DNA of 64,000 bases from Dendrophyllia cribrosa. Its lineage: Eukaryota; Cnidaria; Anthozoa; Scleractinia; Dendrophylliidae. Both the position numbers and the translations under genes were made by a program. Under the pieces are notes generated by a model. It was not told the origin of the DNA and ran no database searches. It worked only from the letters and a program-made list of their open reading frames with translations. Below, one piece after another: positions 53,627 to 63,091 of this stretch. The stretch covers positions 7,213,058-7,277,057 of the forward strand of contig JAJLRJ010000007.1 in assembly GCA_024195265.1 (NCBI GenBank). Direction: 5' to 3'. Numbering within the stretch: the first letter of the stretch is position 1; the number at the start of each line of letters is the position of its first letter.

Positions 53627-53990
53627 ACCCTGTCAATTCCAAGAGTGTTGAACATCAAAATGCAAGAAAAACCCCAAATTTCATTTTGTAAAATATTGTA
53701 AAACAAATGGTACCATGCAAAAGAAGTGCCAAAGAGGTTTCATTTGAATGGTCACATCATAGGATTTCGCCCACAGACTCAAAAGTTAGAACTGCATTAC
53801 ATGTCTCCATAATAGACCATTTTCGATATATTAAAATTCATACTTGGCTCCGAGGCTTGGGGAATAAAACAAAAGAAATGAATAATTCAACGCTGAACCT
53901 CAATGTGATTTCTTTTGTTTTATTCCCCCAAGCCTCGGAGCCAAGTATGAATTTTCATATATCGAAAATGGTCTATTGACTCTGGATTTC
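53627..53990 (+). mobile_element. piggyBac-like MITE interrupted by another MITE
   Basis: AACCCTGTCAATTCCAAGAG, arm and one unit to ATGTCTCCATAA (53812), then a 163-bp palindromic insertion, then TTGACTCTGG. Joined, the flanks give CCATAATTGACTCTGG, which is the family consensus. The right terminus is replaced by a 106-bp array. Confidence 0.85.
53813..53975. mobile_element. Palindromic MITE (TAGACCATTTTCGATAT ends), copy 1
   Basis: TAGACCATTTTCGATATATT and AATTTTCATATATCGAAAATGGTCTA are complementary, as are GGCTCCGAGGCTTGGGG and CCCCCAAGCCTCGGAGCC. About 65-bp arms. A related copy is at 58254-58410. Confidence 0.9.
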
Positions 53991-54545
53991 ATCTACAGAC
54001 TCACTGCCGTTAGAACCACCTTGTACAGCATAATAAACAATACCACAGGAAAGTACTGCTAGTAGCATTCATTTGAATGGTCACACTTTAGGGTTTCATC
54101 TGCAGACTCACTGCCGTTAGAACCACCTTGTACAGCATAATAAACAGCACCATTGGAAAGAACTGCTCAGTAGCTGTTATTTGAATGGTGAAACTTAAGT
54201 GTTTTACCCACAGACTCAAAAGTTAGAACCACCTTGTACAGCATAACAAACAGCACCACAGGAAAGTACTGCTCAATAGCTTTCATTTGAATGGTTACAC
54301 TTCAGGATTCCATCCACAGACTCAAAAGTTAGAACCACCTTGTACAGCATAATAAACAGTACCACAGGGAAGTACTGCTCAACAGTTTTGATTTGTGTGG
54401 TTACACTCTAGGATTTTATCCACAGACTCAAACGTTAGAACCACCTTGTACAGCATACTGAACAATGCCGCAGGAAAGAAAGTACTGCTCAATAGCTTTC
54501 ATTTTAATGGCTATGGTAGAATTTCATTCCCAGGCTTTAAAGGTT
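53978..54545 (+). repeat. 106-bp tandem array, about five units
   Basis: Units of ACCACAGGAAAGTACTGCTC, TTTCATTTGAATGGTCACAC, TTCATCCACAGACTCAAAAG, AGAACCACCTTGTACAGCAT repeat about every 105-110 bp, continuing directly from a MITE arm. Confidence 0.88.
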
Positions 54546-55047
54546 GAGTTGCATAACATGACTCTTAAGTTTGACAGTGGGACTACATGTAAGACCCATT
54601 AAATTTTAAGTTTTTGAAAGAAATTTCACAGGACAATTCACAGATAAAGTTTGTTCAAAACACGAGACTTGATCCACAAGAAATAAATTGCCAGGGGCAT
54701 GCCTTATCTGGGACTTATCTTTGTTTGGTAGCTTTGACTCGAATGGTCGCACTTAAACTGTAGCTACAAAAGCTAGGTAAAATTTATGAATTCTACTGCA
54801 TCATATAAATAAATGGCAGGAAGAGTCTATATTAGGTGAATATGAATTTGAAATCCATGCTGGTTTATTGTGTATTTTCGAACTAATTATCTCTATGCAG
54901 CCTGCATAGCATCAGTGTTGGCTGTTTTGGAATGATTGTCTCAAAGTGATCGATTTTATTATGTTGCAATTTATTTATCATGTTTTAATGATGCTCTATT
55001 TTGTTTAATTTTTAATCATTCGAATTCTAATTTTTTTTCTCTGTAAG

Positions 55048-55101
55048 GGCTCACGTGGTGTCACTGGAGCACGGGGAGATAAAGGAGATCAAGGAATTAC
55101 A
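55048..55101 (+). CDS. Collagen exon 35 (54 bp), contains RGD
   Basis: GSRGVTGARGDKGDQGIT, residues 643-660; acceptor gtaag, donor gtaaat. An RGD triplet at 55072-55080 is followed by KGD. Confidence 0.93.
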
Positions 55102-55184
55102 GTAAATATGGACCTTTTTATAATTCTAAAACAAAACAACAAGATCAAATACATTCTGTGCAATTTTCATGAATTTCTTCAAAA

Positions 55185-55380
55185 AGTGGGCTTTCACAGG
55201 ATGCCTCGACATCCTGCTGGGACGTCATGAGAAAGAGCTTTTCATTGCACTAAATTGCCGTTTAAAACTACTTTAATTACTGATGCACTGAAGTTATAAA
55301 TAAGTGTCTTTGGCTGCAGATGGCCAGTTTTTGGGCTTGTGTCTTGAAAAACACCGTAAATACTGATTAAGTAATGATCT
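55185..55380. repeat. Dispersed repeat related to 19780-20110
   Basis: AAATAAGTGTCTTTGGCTGCAGATGG matches the block at 19888-19926; the flanks are diverged. Confidence 0.55.
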
Positions 55381-55691
55381 GCATAAGAAGGACAGCGCTG
55401 AACGACAATGCACGATGGAATGTCAACTTTTTCATTTTTACAACTAGTGGTCTCATTGGCCTAGACTCAAAAACTGCTAAAACGTTAAGGTTCAAGGTGC
55501 ATTTTGTCTAATTTTTTTAAGGTTTCAAGTAATTTGAGACCCAATCGCACAACATGCAAATTTTAAAAGATATTGTATTTGGAACTCTAGGAAATGCTCG
55601 TGCCCAGGACCTGACAACAATCATCTCTTAACCATGTGTGAATCAACATCCTTACAACCAGGATTTCACATGCAATGATTTTTGGTTTTAG

Positions 55692-55745
55692 GGTTTGACT
55701 GGGCTTCCTGGACGACGTGGTGCTTCTGGGCCTGTTGGAGAAAAG
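55692..55745 (+). CDS. Collagen exon 36 (54 bp)
   Basis: GLTGLPGRRGASGPVGEK, residues 661-678; acceptor tttag, donor gtaatt. Confidence 0.94.
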
Positions 55746-55964
55746 GTAATTTGATTTGTTTTTGTTTTTTTTATTAGAGTTTAAAATAACCGCGTGGCGG
55801 GGAAAATAAGAACTGGGAAACTGGCAGGGTAAAACATCATTAGTTTACTATCTTAGCAGTGTCAAGATGGCATCAGAACAGGCTAATTTTTAAGCAGATT
55901 TAAAACTTCATTAAATGTTATTAAACTCTTTCCAAAAACAGTCCAAGGAGTTTAGGATATCGAT

Positions 55965-56240
55965 GTCAAAACACTGAGACGTGGATTGAAAGCACAAGAC
56001 AGCCGAGTTTTATTAACGACTTGGAGGTGTCTGGATACCTAATGAAACACTCTTCTGAGTGCTTCATATAGCTTCATATAGCTCCTAAAACTGATCATTA
56101 AAGGCCCACCTTCACTGTATGAACAATGGAGCATTTCAAAACAAAAACAAACGCCCGCAACTTCTTTTGGGTGAAGGTGGGCCTTTAAATACAGAGAAAA
56201 CGAAGGAATAGAAAACCCAAATCTATGCTAATTAAGATCA
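55965..56240 (+). repeat. Dispersed 200-bp repeat, copy 2 (occupied)
   Basis: Same family as 21405-21640. CTGATCATTAA is interrupted by a TTAA-flanked MITE and resumes as TTAAATACAGAGAAAACGAAGG, then GCTAATTAAGATCATG. Confidence 0.75.
56098..56188. mobile_element. TTAA-flanked MITE, 83 bp
   Basis: TTAA, AGGCCCACCTTCAC ... GTGAAGGTGGGCCT, TTAA. Empty-site comparison with 21483-21486 proves both the insertion and the 4-bp duplication. Confidence 0.92.
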
Positions 56241-56308
56241 TGAAGCATCAAAGGAACCGATGAATCCTTGTCCAGAGTGGATTCATCGGTTCCTTTGATG
56301 CTTCATGA
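56236..56308. repeat. Hairpin, 31-bp arms
   Basis: TGAAGCATCAAAGGAACCGA and TCGGTTCCTTTGATGCTTCA pair perfectly around GTCCAGA. Confidence 0.92.
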
Positions 56309-56543
56309 TCCGAGTGATCTTGCATCAGTGATCCGGATCCAGATCATCCCAAAGGAACGCACCCTTAAAAGTAACGAAAAACTCGGGCTGTTCTTGTAAT
56401 GTCAGCCCTAACTGCCACTAGGAGTGCTTGATGATGGTGATTGTAACCAGGACCAACTATTTGTCATTTGACTTACAAAATAATGGGTATTGTTCCTGTC
56501 ATGTTATTCCGGCAGTTGATACATGTATGTTGCCTTTATCTAG

Positions 56544-56597
56544 GGCGAACGGGGTAATGTTGGAGTCAATGGATTATCTGGTGAAAATGGACGTTCT
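56544..56597 (+). CDS. Collagen exon 37 (54 bp)
   Basis: GERGNVGVNGLSGENGRS, residues 679-696; acceptor tctag, donor gtaagt. It shares the LSGxxGRS ending with exon 34 in part, fitting descent from a common 54-bp repeat. Confidence 0.93.
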
Positions 56598-56732
56598 GTA
56601 AGTGTGACCTTTTTACTTGTAATAGTGCCCAAAACCAACAGTGTCATTACAAAGTACTTGACTTAACTTGCGAACAAAATAATTTTGAGTTTTGGCTTCT
56701 GAAAATTGAACTTGTGTCAATTTTCCTTGCAG

Positions 56733-56786
56733 GGTTACCCGGGAGCTCGAGGGCCAGCTGGTGCAAAAGGACTTAACGGAAACCCG
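56733..56786 (+). CDS. Collagen exon 38 (54 bp)
   Basis: GYPGARGPAGAKGLNGNP, residues 697-714; acceptor tgcag, donor gtaggt. The preceding intron (135 bp) is the shortest in the window. Confidence 0.94.
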
Positions 56787-56821
56787 GTAGGTACAATGTG
56801 TATAATTATTTTGAGTGATCA

Positions 56822-57025
56822 GAACCCTTAAACTTCCAAGAGTTCCAAAGAACAAAATTCAAGAAAAATCCCAAATTTCATTTTGTAAAATATTGAAAAA
56901 CTAATGGTACCATGAAAAAGTACTGCCGAAGAGGTTTCATTTGAATGGTCACACCATAGGATTTCGTCAACAGACTCAAAAGTTAGAACAAATGGTACCA
57001 TGCAAAAGTACTGCTGAAGTTCATA
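56822..57025 (+). mobile_element. piggyBac-like MITE, one and a half units, right end lost
   Basis: AACCCTTAAACTTCCAAGAG, arm, full unit, then TTAGAACAAATGGTACCATGCAAAAGTACTGCTGAAG breaking off into unrelated sequence. The second unit starts 88 bp after the first, as in the copy at 46.6 kb. Confidence 0.82.
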
Positions 57026-57290
57026 AAGACTTCTGATATAACTTTCATAAAGTTTTTGCAAATTGTGTTAGCAATGGTCTCAGTAATGACGCATGTTATT
57101 TGTCAGTTGTTTATGCTTCAGTGGTTGATTGACGACTGGAGGTGAGAATGGCCATGTTTAAACGGCATAAAATCGTCAAAAGAAACATAAACACGACTTT
57201 CTAAGCCTTAGGTGGTGAACTTGGTTCACTGGGTGTCCTTGGATAATGCACAAGTTACCATTGTTTATTAATTTTTTTTCTCATTTACAG

Positions 57291-57344
57291 GGTAGTCCGG
57301 GACAAGACGGTGATGCTGGTGACAATGGAGAACCAGGACAACCC
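57291..57344 (+). CDS. Collagen exon 39 (54 bp)
   Basis: GSPGQDGDAGDNGEPGQP, residues 715-732; acceptor tacag, donor gtaaga. Acidic, with no basic residue. Confidence 0.94.
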
Positions 57345-57424
57345 GTAAGAATATATTACGTTCCTTGCCAAGTGTACTAACACCAAAAATGTGAAAACGC
57401 CCACATTTCTTTAAGGCTGCTCTG

Positions 57425-57750
57425 ACACGTAACAATTTTTTGTGCAACTTGTCTTGCAAAAAAAATTGTTGCAAGTTGCACGGACAATTTTTACTTATAA
57501 TACCCTCTCATGCAACTGACTTTTTTTATTAGTTGCATGACAAGTTGAATCATTTTCTACTCTCTGCAACAAATTTCTTCAAGTTGTAGAACAACAATAC
57601 GGATGTGACGTTTTTGCTAACGACAACGTGCGCGCTATTTTTCAACTTATGGATTTCTTTTTTTCGCGAAAGAAGTTGTAATGTGTAACATTGTACGTGC
57701 AACTTGCAATAATTTTTTTTAAACATTTTGCACAAAAAATTGCTGCGTGT
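57425..57750. mobile_element. TIR element, 326 bp, ACACGTAACAATTTTTTGTGCAA ends
   Basis: The left end is complementary to TTGCACAAAAAATTGCTGCGTGT at the right. GCAACTTG and CAAGTTGCA words recur inside (57450, 57471, 57540, 57700), giving several overlapping hairpins. Confidence 0.78.
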
Positions 57751-58253
57751 AATAACAACACCGTTAGAAACCTAACGGGGAATCGACTGGGAGAAGTCTC
57801 TTTCTTTTCTACTGTAATTTTTTTGTAACGAGAGGTGTTCATGAGAAACTACCATGTGGCACTGAATTTTTGCGATGTTTTTTCATGATTCGCAGAAAAA
57901 GGTTACCGCAAAAAAAAAAAAAAACCCGCAAAAATGTTCTCCGCAAAAATTTACTCCACTGTCGAAATTATATACAAACATCACCAATTACACGTAATGT
58001 TAAATCGTGTTGTTGCCCATTTACTAAAACGTCGCTTTCGTTAAGAAAATGCCAGTGATAATTGAACTCGTGTGATAATGGTACTGTAGATATTTCACTA
58101 GGGCGAGTTGTAATTGTAATAGAATGACTCTGATTAATGTGTTTTACATCTGCATGTTATTCACCTGTTTCAACAACAACAAAGCTTTATTGTACCCCAA
58201 ACATGTTTCGATTGCATGTACTCAAGTTAAAACCGAAAATGTTGTAATTCCAA

Positions 58254-58410
58254 TAGATCAATTTCGATTTTTTAAAATTCAGCTTCAAACAAAAGACATC
58301 ACTACGAGGCTTAGGGGAATAAACCATATAAATCCCTACTATCATTCCCCTAAACCTCGTAGTGATGTCTTTCGTTTCAAGTTGAATTTTAATATATCGA
58401 AATTGGGCTA
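58254..58410. mobile_element. Palindromic MITE, copy 2
   Basis: TAGATCAATTTCGATTTTTTAAAATTCA and TGAATTTTAATATATCGAAATTGGGCTA, with GACATCACTACGAGG arms towards the centre. Flanked by CAA and TTG; related by its ends to 53813-53975. Confidence 0.82.
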
Positions 58411-58569
58411 TTGAACCTGACTTCCTTCCAATCCCCAAAAAACATCAATTCCCAGCAAGAAAAACCAGTCTTTCCCAATCGCAAAAATGAGTTCCCGCAA
58501 AACATACAACATTGCCCATCTACAAAATTAAACTCTGGTATAATGTACATGTAGTCTCCCACGCAGCCG

Positions 58570-58608
58570 TTATTTGTCTCGTCACGCAACACTTGCGTCA
58601 CGAGACAA
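58570..58608. repeat. Short hairpin
   Basis: TTTGTCTCGTCACGCAA and TTGCGTCACGAGACAAA, with a 3-base loop. Confidence 0.85.
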
Positions 58609-58768
58609 AACAAAGACTAGGTGTAATGGTGAGCGGGGAAAATAGCAGCTTGCAAAAGGCTCGGGATCGATTCTGGTCGCGAAATGGCAATGACCGTTTA
58701 CGAAAGGAAAACTTGGCATGGGTTACATGTACGTGTACATAACCAGTCTTTTTCTTTGTTGCTGTTAG

Positions 58769-58876
58769 GGTGAAGATGGAGACGCAGGATCGCCCGGTAC
58801 TGATGGCTCCACAGGACCTGTTGGGCCTACTGGACCATCTGGAGATAAAGGTGCTGCAGGGGTGGAAGGAAAAGAG
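58769..58876 (+). CDS. Collagen exon 40 (108 bp)
   Basis: Twelve triplets, starting GEDGDAGSPGTD and ending GAAGVEGKE; residues 733-768; acceptor gttag, donor gtaagt. 108 bp equals two fused 54-bp units. Confidence 0.95.
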
Positions 58877-59558
58877 GTAAGTGTTTTATAGGGTGGATTT
58901 TAAAATTGAAAGCGTTCTAGCATGTATCACGATTCTCAGATACTTTTGTCTGCTTTTGAGACGTCAATATAAAGTCGTATTGTCGTCTCAAAAACCAGCC
59001 TGTGATTGGTTGAAAATTTCCCGCGGCAATTTAATGGGTTCCTTGCGTAGAAAACCAAAATTTAAAATTATCTTCAAAGGAGGGGCAAAAATGTTGATTA
59101 CTTTGTCAAGTTTGGCAGATAAACAACGCTGTATTCAATGCAACGACCCTTTCTATCGAAAGTTAAGTTTAAAAGCTGCTTTTGTTCGTTTGAACGGTTT
59201 GCTTACATTGAGCTAATAGAGCTATGCTGTGCGCGCGCTATCACACCATCATAATTTGATAAAAAGTTTTGGGCCAAAACCTGGGAAAGTTTGCGTTATT
59301 TACCCATTTTTTTCGACGTTTGTAACTTTGAATAAAAACTTCGAAGATGTTCTAACAAATTTGTTCTATTTCAATGAGCGACTTATAGCATGAAAAGTCC
59401 GTGTTTTTAAAACTTTTTTGTTAAACAAAAATATAGTAACGCGTACAAAACTTCGTGTACGTCAGCTCATGACTAGTAAGAATTTCAGTTTTGATCAGCA
59501 CAAGTTATCTTCAGTTTTGCTTTCTTTTTGCCCGAAATACAGTTGAATCGTGATACAG

Positions 59559-59731
59559 AACTAATTTCGATTTTGAGACGGCAATACTGCATTATATTGA
59601 CGGCGTTGGAAGAAAGTATATTCTCCGTATTGGGCTCCGTCGCTTCGCGACTCCGCCCAATACGGAATATATTTTCTTCCAACTAGCCGTCAATATAATG
59701 CAGTTTTGCCGTCTCAAAATCGAAATTAGTT
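59559..59731. repeat. Palindrome, about 80-bp arms
   Basis: AACTAATTTCGATTTTGAGACGGCAA pairs with TTGCCGTCTCAAAATCGAAATTAGTT; arms continue to GCCCAATACGGA around the centre with small mismatches. A partial relative (TTTTGAGACGTCAATA / TATTGTCGTCTCAAAA) is at 58955-58991. Confidence 0.9.
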
Positions 59732-59879
59732 TATAGTAGCACAGGCATTGTTTTTGGTGTGCGAGTGATGAATTTTAAACTTTGTTTGGTGTTTAGCTGC
59801 CAAATGTTACGGATTAAGAATGAAAGAGGGTAGGGAATGGGTGGGCAAGAATGATATATGAGCCACATATCACTTACAT

Positions 59880-60795
59880 CGCTCTACACTTTAGGGATTC
59901 ATTCATTCATTCACAGGCTTAAAAGTTAAAACTGCCTTGTTCAGCATAATAAACAGCACCACTGGAAAATACGGATCGATAGATTCATTTGCCGTGAATG
60001 GTCACACTTTAGGATTTCATCCACAGACTTAAAAGATAGAACCACCTTGTACAGCATAATAAACAGTACCACAGGAAAGCACTGCTCAGTAGCTTTCATT
60101 TGAATGGTCACACTTTAGGATTTCATCCACAGACTCAAAAGATAGAAACATCTTGTACAGCATAATAAACAGCACCACAGGAAAGTACTGTTCAGTAGCT
60201 TTCATTTGAATGGTCGCACTTTAGGATTTCATACACAAACTCAAAAGTTAGAACCACCTTGTACAGCATAATAAACAGCACCACTGTTACTATTACTGCT
60301 CAGTAGAGTGATTTTACTTAACCCGTGAAATAGTTAGTAGAATAGTATACACTATTAGTCACTATTGTTTTCTTTTGTTTAATTTGGATTATCACACACT
60401 AAGTGTTAGATAGTGTTTCACGGGTTAAGTAAAGCCACACTTTAGGATTTCTTTCAGACTCAAAAGTATGAACCACCTTGTGCAGCATAATAAACACCAC
60501 AACAGGAAAGAACTGCTCAGTAGCTTTTTTTTAATGGTAACACTTTAGGATTTCATCCACAGACTCAAAAGTGTGAACCACCTTTTACGCTATAATAAAC
60601 AGTACCACAGGAAAGTACTGCTCAGTAGCTTTCATTTGAATGGTCACACTTTAAGATTTCATCCACAGACTCAAAAGTTAAACTACCATGTACAGCATCA
60701 CAAGAAAGTACTGCTCAGTAACTTTTATTTGAATGATCGCACTTTAGGATTTCATTGACAAAGTCAACAGTTAAAACCACCTTGTACAGCATAAC
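59880..60795 (+). repeat. 106-bp tandem array, about eight units
   Basis: AGCATAATAAACAG recurs at 59943, 60053, 60159 and 60264 (spacing 110, 106, 105 bp) and onward to about 60790, each unit with TTTCATTTGAATGGTC and TTCATCCACAGACTCAAAAG blocks. It is interrupted at 60318-60428 by a TTAA-flanked MITE. Confidence 0.9.
60318..60428. mobile_element. TTAA-flanked MITE nested in array
   Basis: TTAA, CCCGTGAAA ... TTTCACGGG, TTAA: a 9-bp inverted terminus starting CCC with TTAA on both sides. The outer TTTACTTAA/TTAAGTAAA continues the symmetry, so part of the flank may belong to the element. Confidence 0.8.
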
Positions 60796-61043
60796 ATAGT
60801 TAATAAAGTGCAATGATTATAAAACCTGAGAAATGTCTTTGTTCAATGTTTTGTTATCGTTCTTCGGCCTTGAACGTGCACAGCACAATAGATGTTAAAC
60901 TTTCGTTTGAGCAACTGACGAATACAAATGGTGATATTAAGTTATTCAGTCATAGCGTGTGATCAATAAACAAAAGATGTGCACGGTCAAGTACGGTTCA
61001 ACATAAATTGTAGCTCCTTTGTTGCCATTGAAGTCTGTATACC

Positions 61044-61217
61044 ATGCGCGATTTAGGGGTAACACTTATTCTTTTGTTAAAACAATAGAATATTAGAGCA
61101 CAAAAGAACGACAATACAATAGAATACAATACCATAGAATATATTAGAATACATAATTTTACCTAATACAATGGAGGTGTACAATGTACAATGGAGCTGA
61201 CACCCTAAATCGGGCAT
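61044..61217. mobile_element. Small TIR element with AATAC-rich core
   Basis: ATGCGCGATTTAGGGGTAACA and TGACACCCTAAATCGGGCAT are inverted repeats; the core holds AATACA/AATAGA repeats (61085-61160). Confidence 0.65.
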
Positions 61218-61224
61218 CATATTT

Positions 61225-61302
61225 AACAACTATTCACCAAAGTGGAGGTGGGTAGTGGTGGATATCCACCGCTACCCACCTACACTGAGGTGAATAGTTG
61301 TT
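61225..61302. repeat. Hairpin, about 35-bp arms
   Basis: AACAACTATTCACC...GTGGGTAG and CTACCCAC...GGTGAATAGTTGTT pair around GGATATCC. Confidence 0.88.
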
Positions 61303-61507
61303 TTAGTATATACTGAAACAGTGAGATAATATAATGAAAATGATGCTTTTTAACTCATTTATTCCTTTCAACGATTACAATTTTCGAGCGCAAATTGCTG
61401 GGAGGTGAATAGCACTTGCTATTCCGAGTTTCAGTAGCCAATCAGAGCGCGCCAACAATGCTATCCACTGTTTCAGTATATACTAATTATATATATACCA
61501 TGCGTGA

Positions 61508-61639
61508 TACTTTCCTGTGGTTCTGTTTATTATGCTCATAGTTAATCGAGGGACTGGTTATGAGACCTTTAGTCTGCAAGGTCTCGTAACCAGTCCCTCG
61601 ATCAACTATGAGCCTTATAAACAGAACCACAGGAAAGTA
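61508..61639. repeat. Palindrome containing an inverted 106-bp unit piece
   Basis: TACTTTCCTGTGGTTCTGTTTAT at the left is the complement of ATAAACAGAACCACAGGAAAGTA at the right, the start of a 106-bp unit that continues to 61735. Inner arms ATAGTT(A/G)ATCGAGGGACTGGTTA. This is the only minus-oriented piece of the family that I found. Confidence 0.85.
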
Positions 61640-61839
61640 CTGATCGGTAGCTTTCATTTGAATGATCGCACTAATGGATTTTATGCACAATGTCAAGAGT
61701 TAAAACCACCTTGTACAGCATAATAAAGAGTATCATAAGAAGGTGTACTGCTCCAAAGCTCTCATGTGAGTGCATGGTCACACTTTATGATTGCGTACTC
61801 GCTCTTATACTAATTTTGGAAACACCATATCCTATTCCA

Positions 61840-61974
61840 GGCGTTCAGATAGTGGGGAGCGAAGGTTAGGTGAGGGGATATATGGGACTGTTCCTTCTGC
61901 CTAGTCTTGCCTGGTTTTCCCCACTCATTCGCGCACCGGTTTTTAGCTCCCCAGTCCCACATAATCTAAACGCC
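61840..61974. mobile_element. Small TIR element, GGCGTTCAGAT ends
   Basis: GGCGTTCAGATAGTGGGGAGC at the left and GCTCCCCAGTCCCACATAATCTAAACGCC at the right are imperfect inverted repeats, a pattern I recall from anthozoan repeats. Confidence 0.6.
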
Positions 61975-62027
61975 ATGAACAGGCTAGAAACACCATTATC
62001 ATATTGATATGTGGATTCTTCTCACAG

Positions 62028-62081
62028 GGTGAACCGGGAACGAATGGAAACGAGGGAGCTCGAGGGCCACAAGGAGCTGAT
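62028..62081 (+). CDS. Collagen exon 41 (54 bp)
   Basis: GEPGTNGNEGARGPQGAD, residues 769-786; acceptor cacag, donor gtaagt. Confidence 0.94.
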
Positions 62082-62246
62082 GTAAGTGTGTGGGTTTAGA
62101 AACGTGTATTTATTCTGATAGAGCAGTTTTCAATCGAGTGTCAAAATTAATTTTGCAATTGCTTTCGATTCGTTTTGTATCCCCACGGTTTGTGTGTGGC
62201 AAAAAAAAAAAACTCTCCCACCACTTTCCAAACCAGACAGAAGTTA

Positions 62247-62956
62247 TACCTTATTATAGGAAATTAACGCTTGTGTTTTAATTTAACGCGAATTGGAGGA
62301 GAAAATAGTTAGAAGCTAGGAATTTAATGCGATAGAAAAGGTTTAGAAAATTAACATGAGTGTGGAAGTCTGGTATTCTATCGAGAAAGATTTATTGATA
62401 TTTCTAAGGTACCTGTGGGAACTGACAGTCAACCATGCGTTGAAAGAACATTTTGGTCGCCAGAAATGAACTTCAGTGATCGTACACAGTGTAAAATGTG
62501 CTAAACAAAGATGGCTGTTCTTTAATTAGTTAAAGACATGATTGAGAATTTGGGGCAAAATGTTACAAATTAATGTAGCATAAATTAACGCTCCATTTAA
62601 TTTAATTAAGATCAAAGACAATATCAAACACGAGGAAAAGTGTTTCATCAGGATATCCAATAACCGAGAAGTTGTTGATAAAACGAGGCGTTTTTTTAAT
62701 CCACTTCGAGGTGTTTGGATACCCGATGAAACATTCTTTTGTGTGTTTGATATAACTTCTCAAACGGATCATTTTAAAGAGCAGAGAAAACGAAGGAATG
62801 AAATCGCCAAATTCCATGCCAATTAAGATCAGGTTTCCAAAGCACCGTCACGCTTATGATTTTCTTTGTTGAAACTTAATGAGTTTGAGAAATTAACGCG
62901 AATGTTTGAAATTCGTGTTAATTTCAAATGTAGCGTTTATTTCCTCTAATAAGGTA
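62247..62956. mobile_element. TIR element, 710 bp, TACCTTATT ends
   Basis: TACCTTATTATAGGAAATTAACGCT and AGCGTTTATTTCCTCTAATAAGGTA are inverted repeats. AATTAACGCGAAT words recur near both ends. It contains copy 3 of the dispersed 200-bp repeat. Confidence 0.78.
62640..62885 (+). repeat. Dispersed 200-bp repeat, copy 3
   Basis: GGTGTTTGGATACCCGATGAAACA, CGGATCATTTTAAAGAGCAGAG, GCCAATTAAGATCAGGTTTCC and CACCGTCACGCTTATGATTTTC match copies 1 and 2. Confidence 0.7.
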
Positions 62957-63091
62957 TTCTCGGGCTATCTACCTCTGTTATGATTGGCTAGCGTTATTAC
63001 ATTGGTGTTAGTTTTACGACGCTCAGCTGAAAACTGGTGTTTTTTTTTTCCCTCCAAAATGCTTATGGGTGTTCATGTTTATAATCAACAG

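Noticed and set aside
59880..60795. CRISPR-like array
   Set aside because: Units are contiguous 106-bp satellites with no unique spacers, in a eukaryotic intron.
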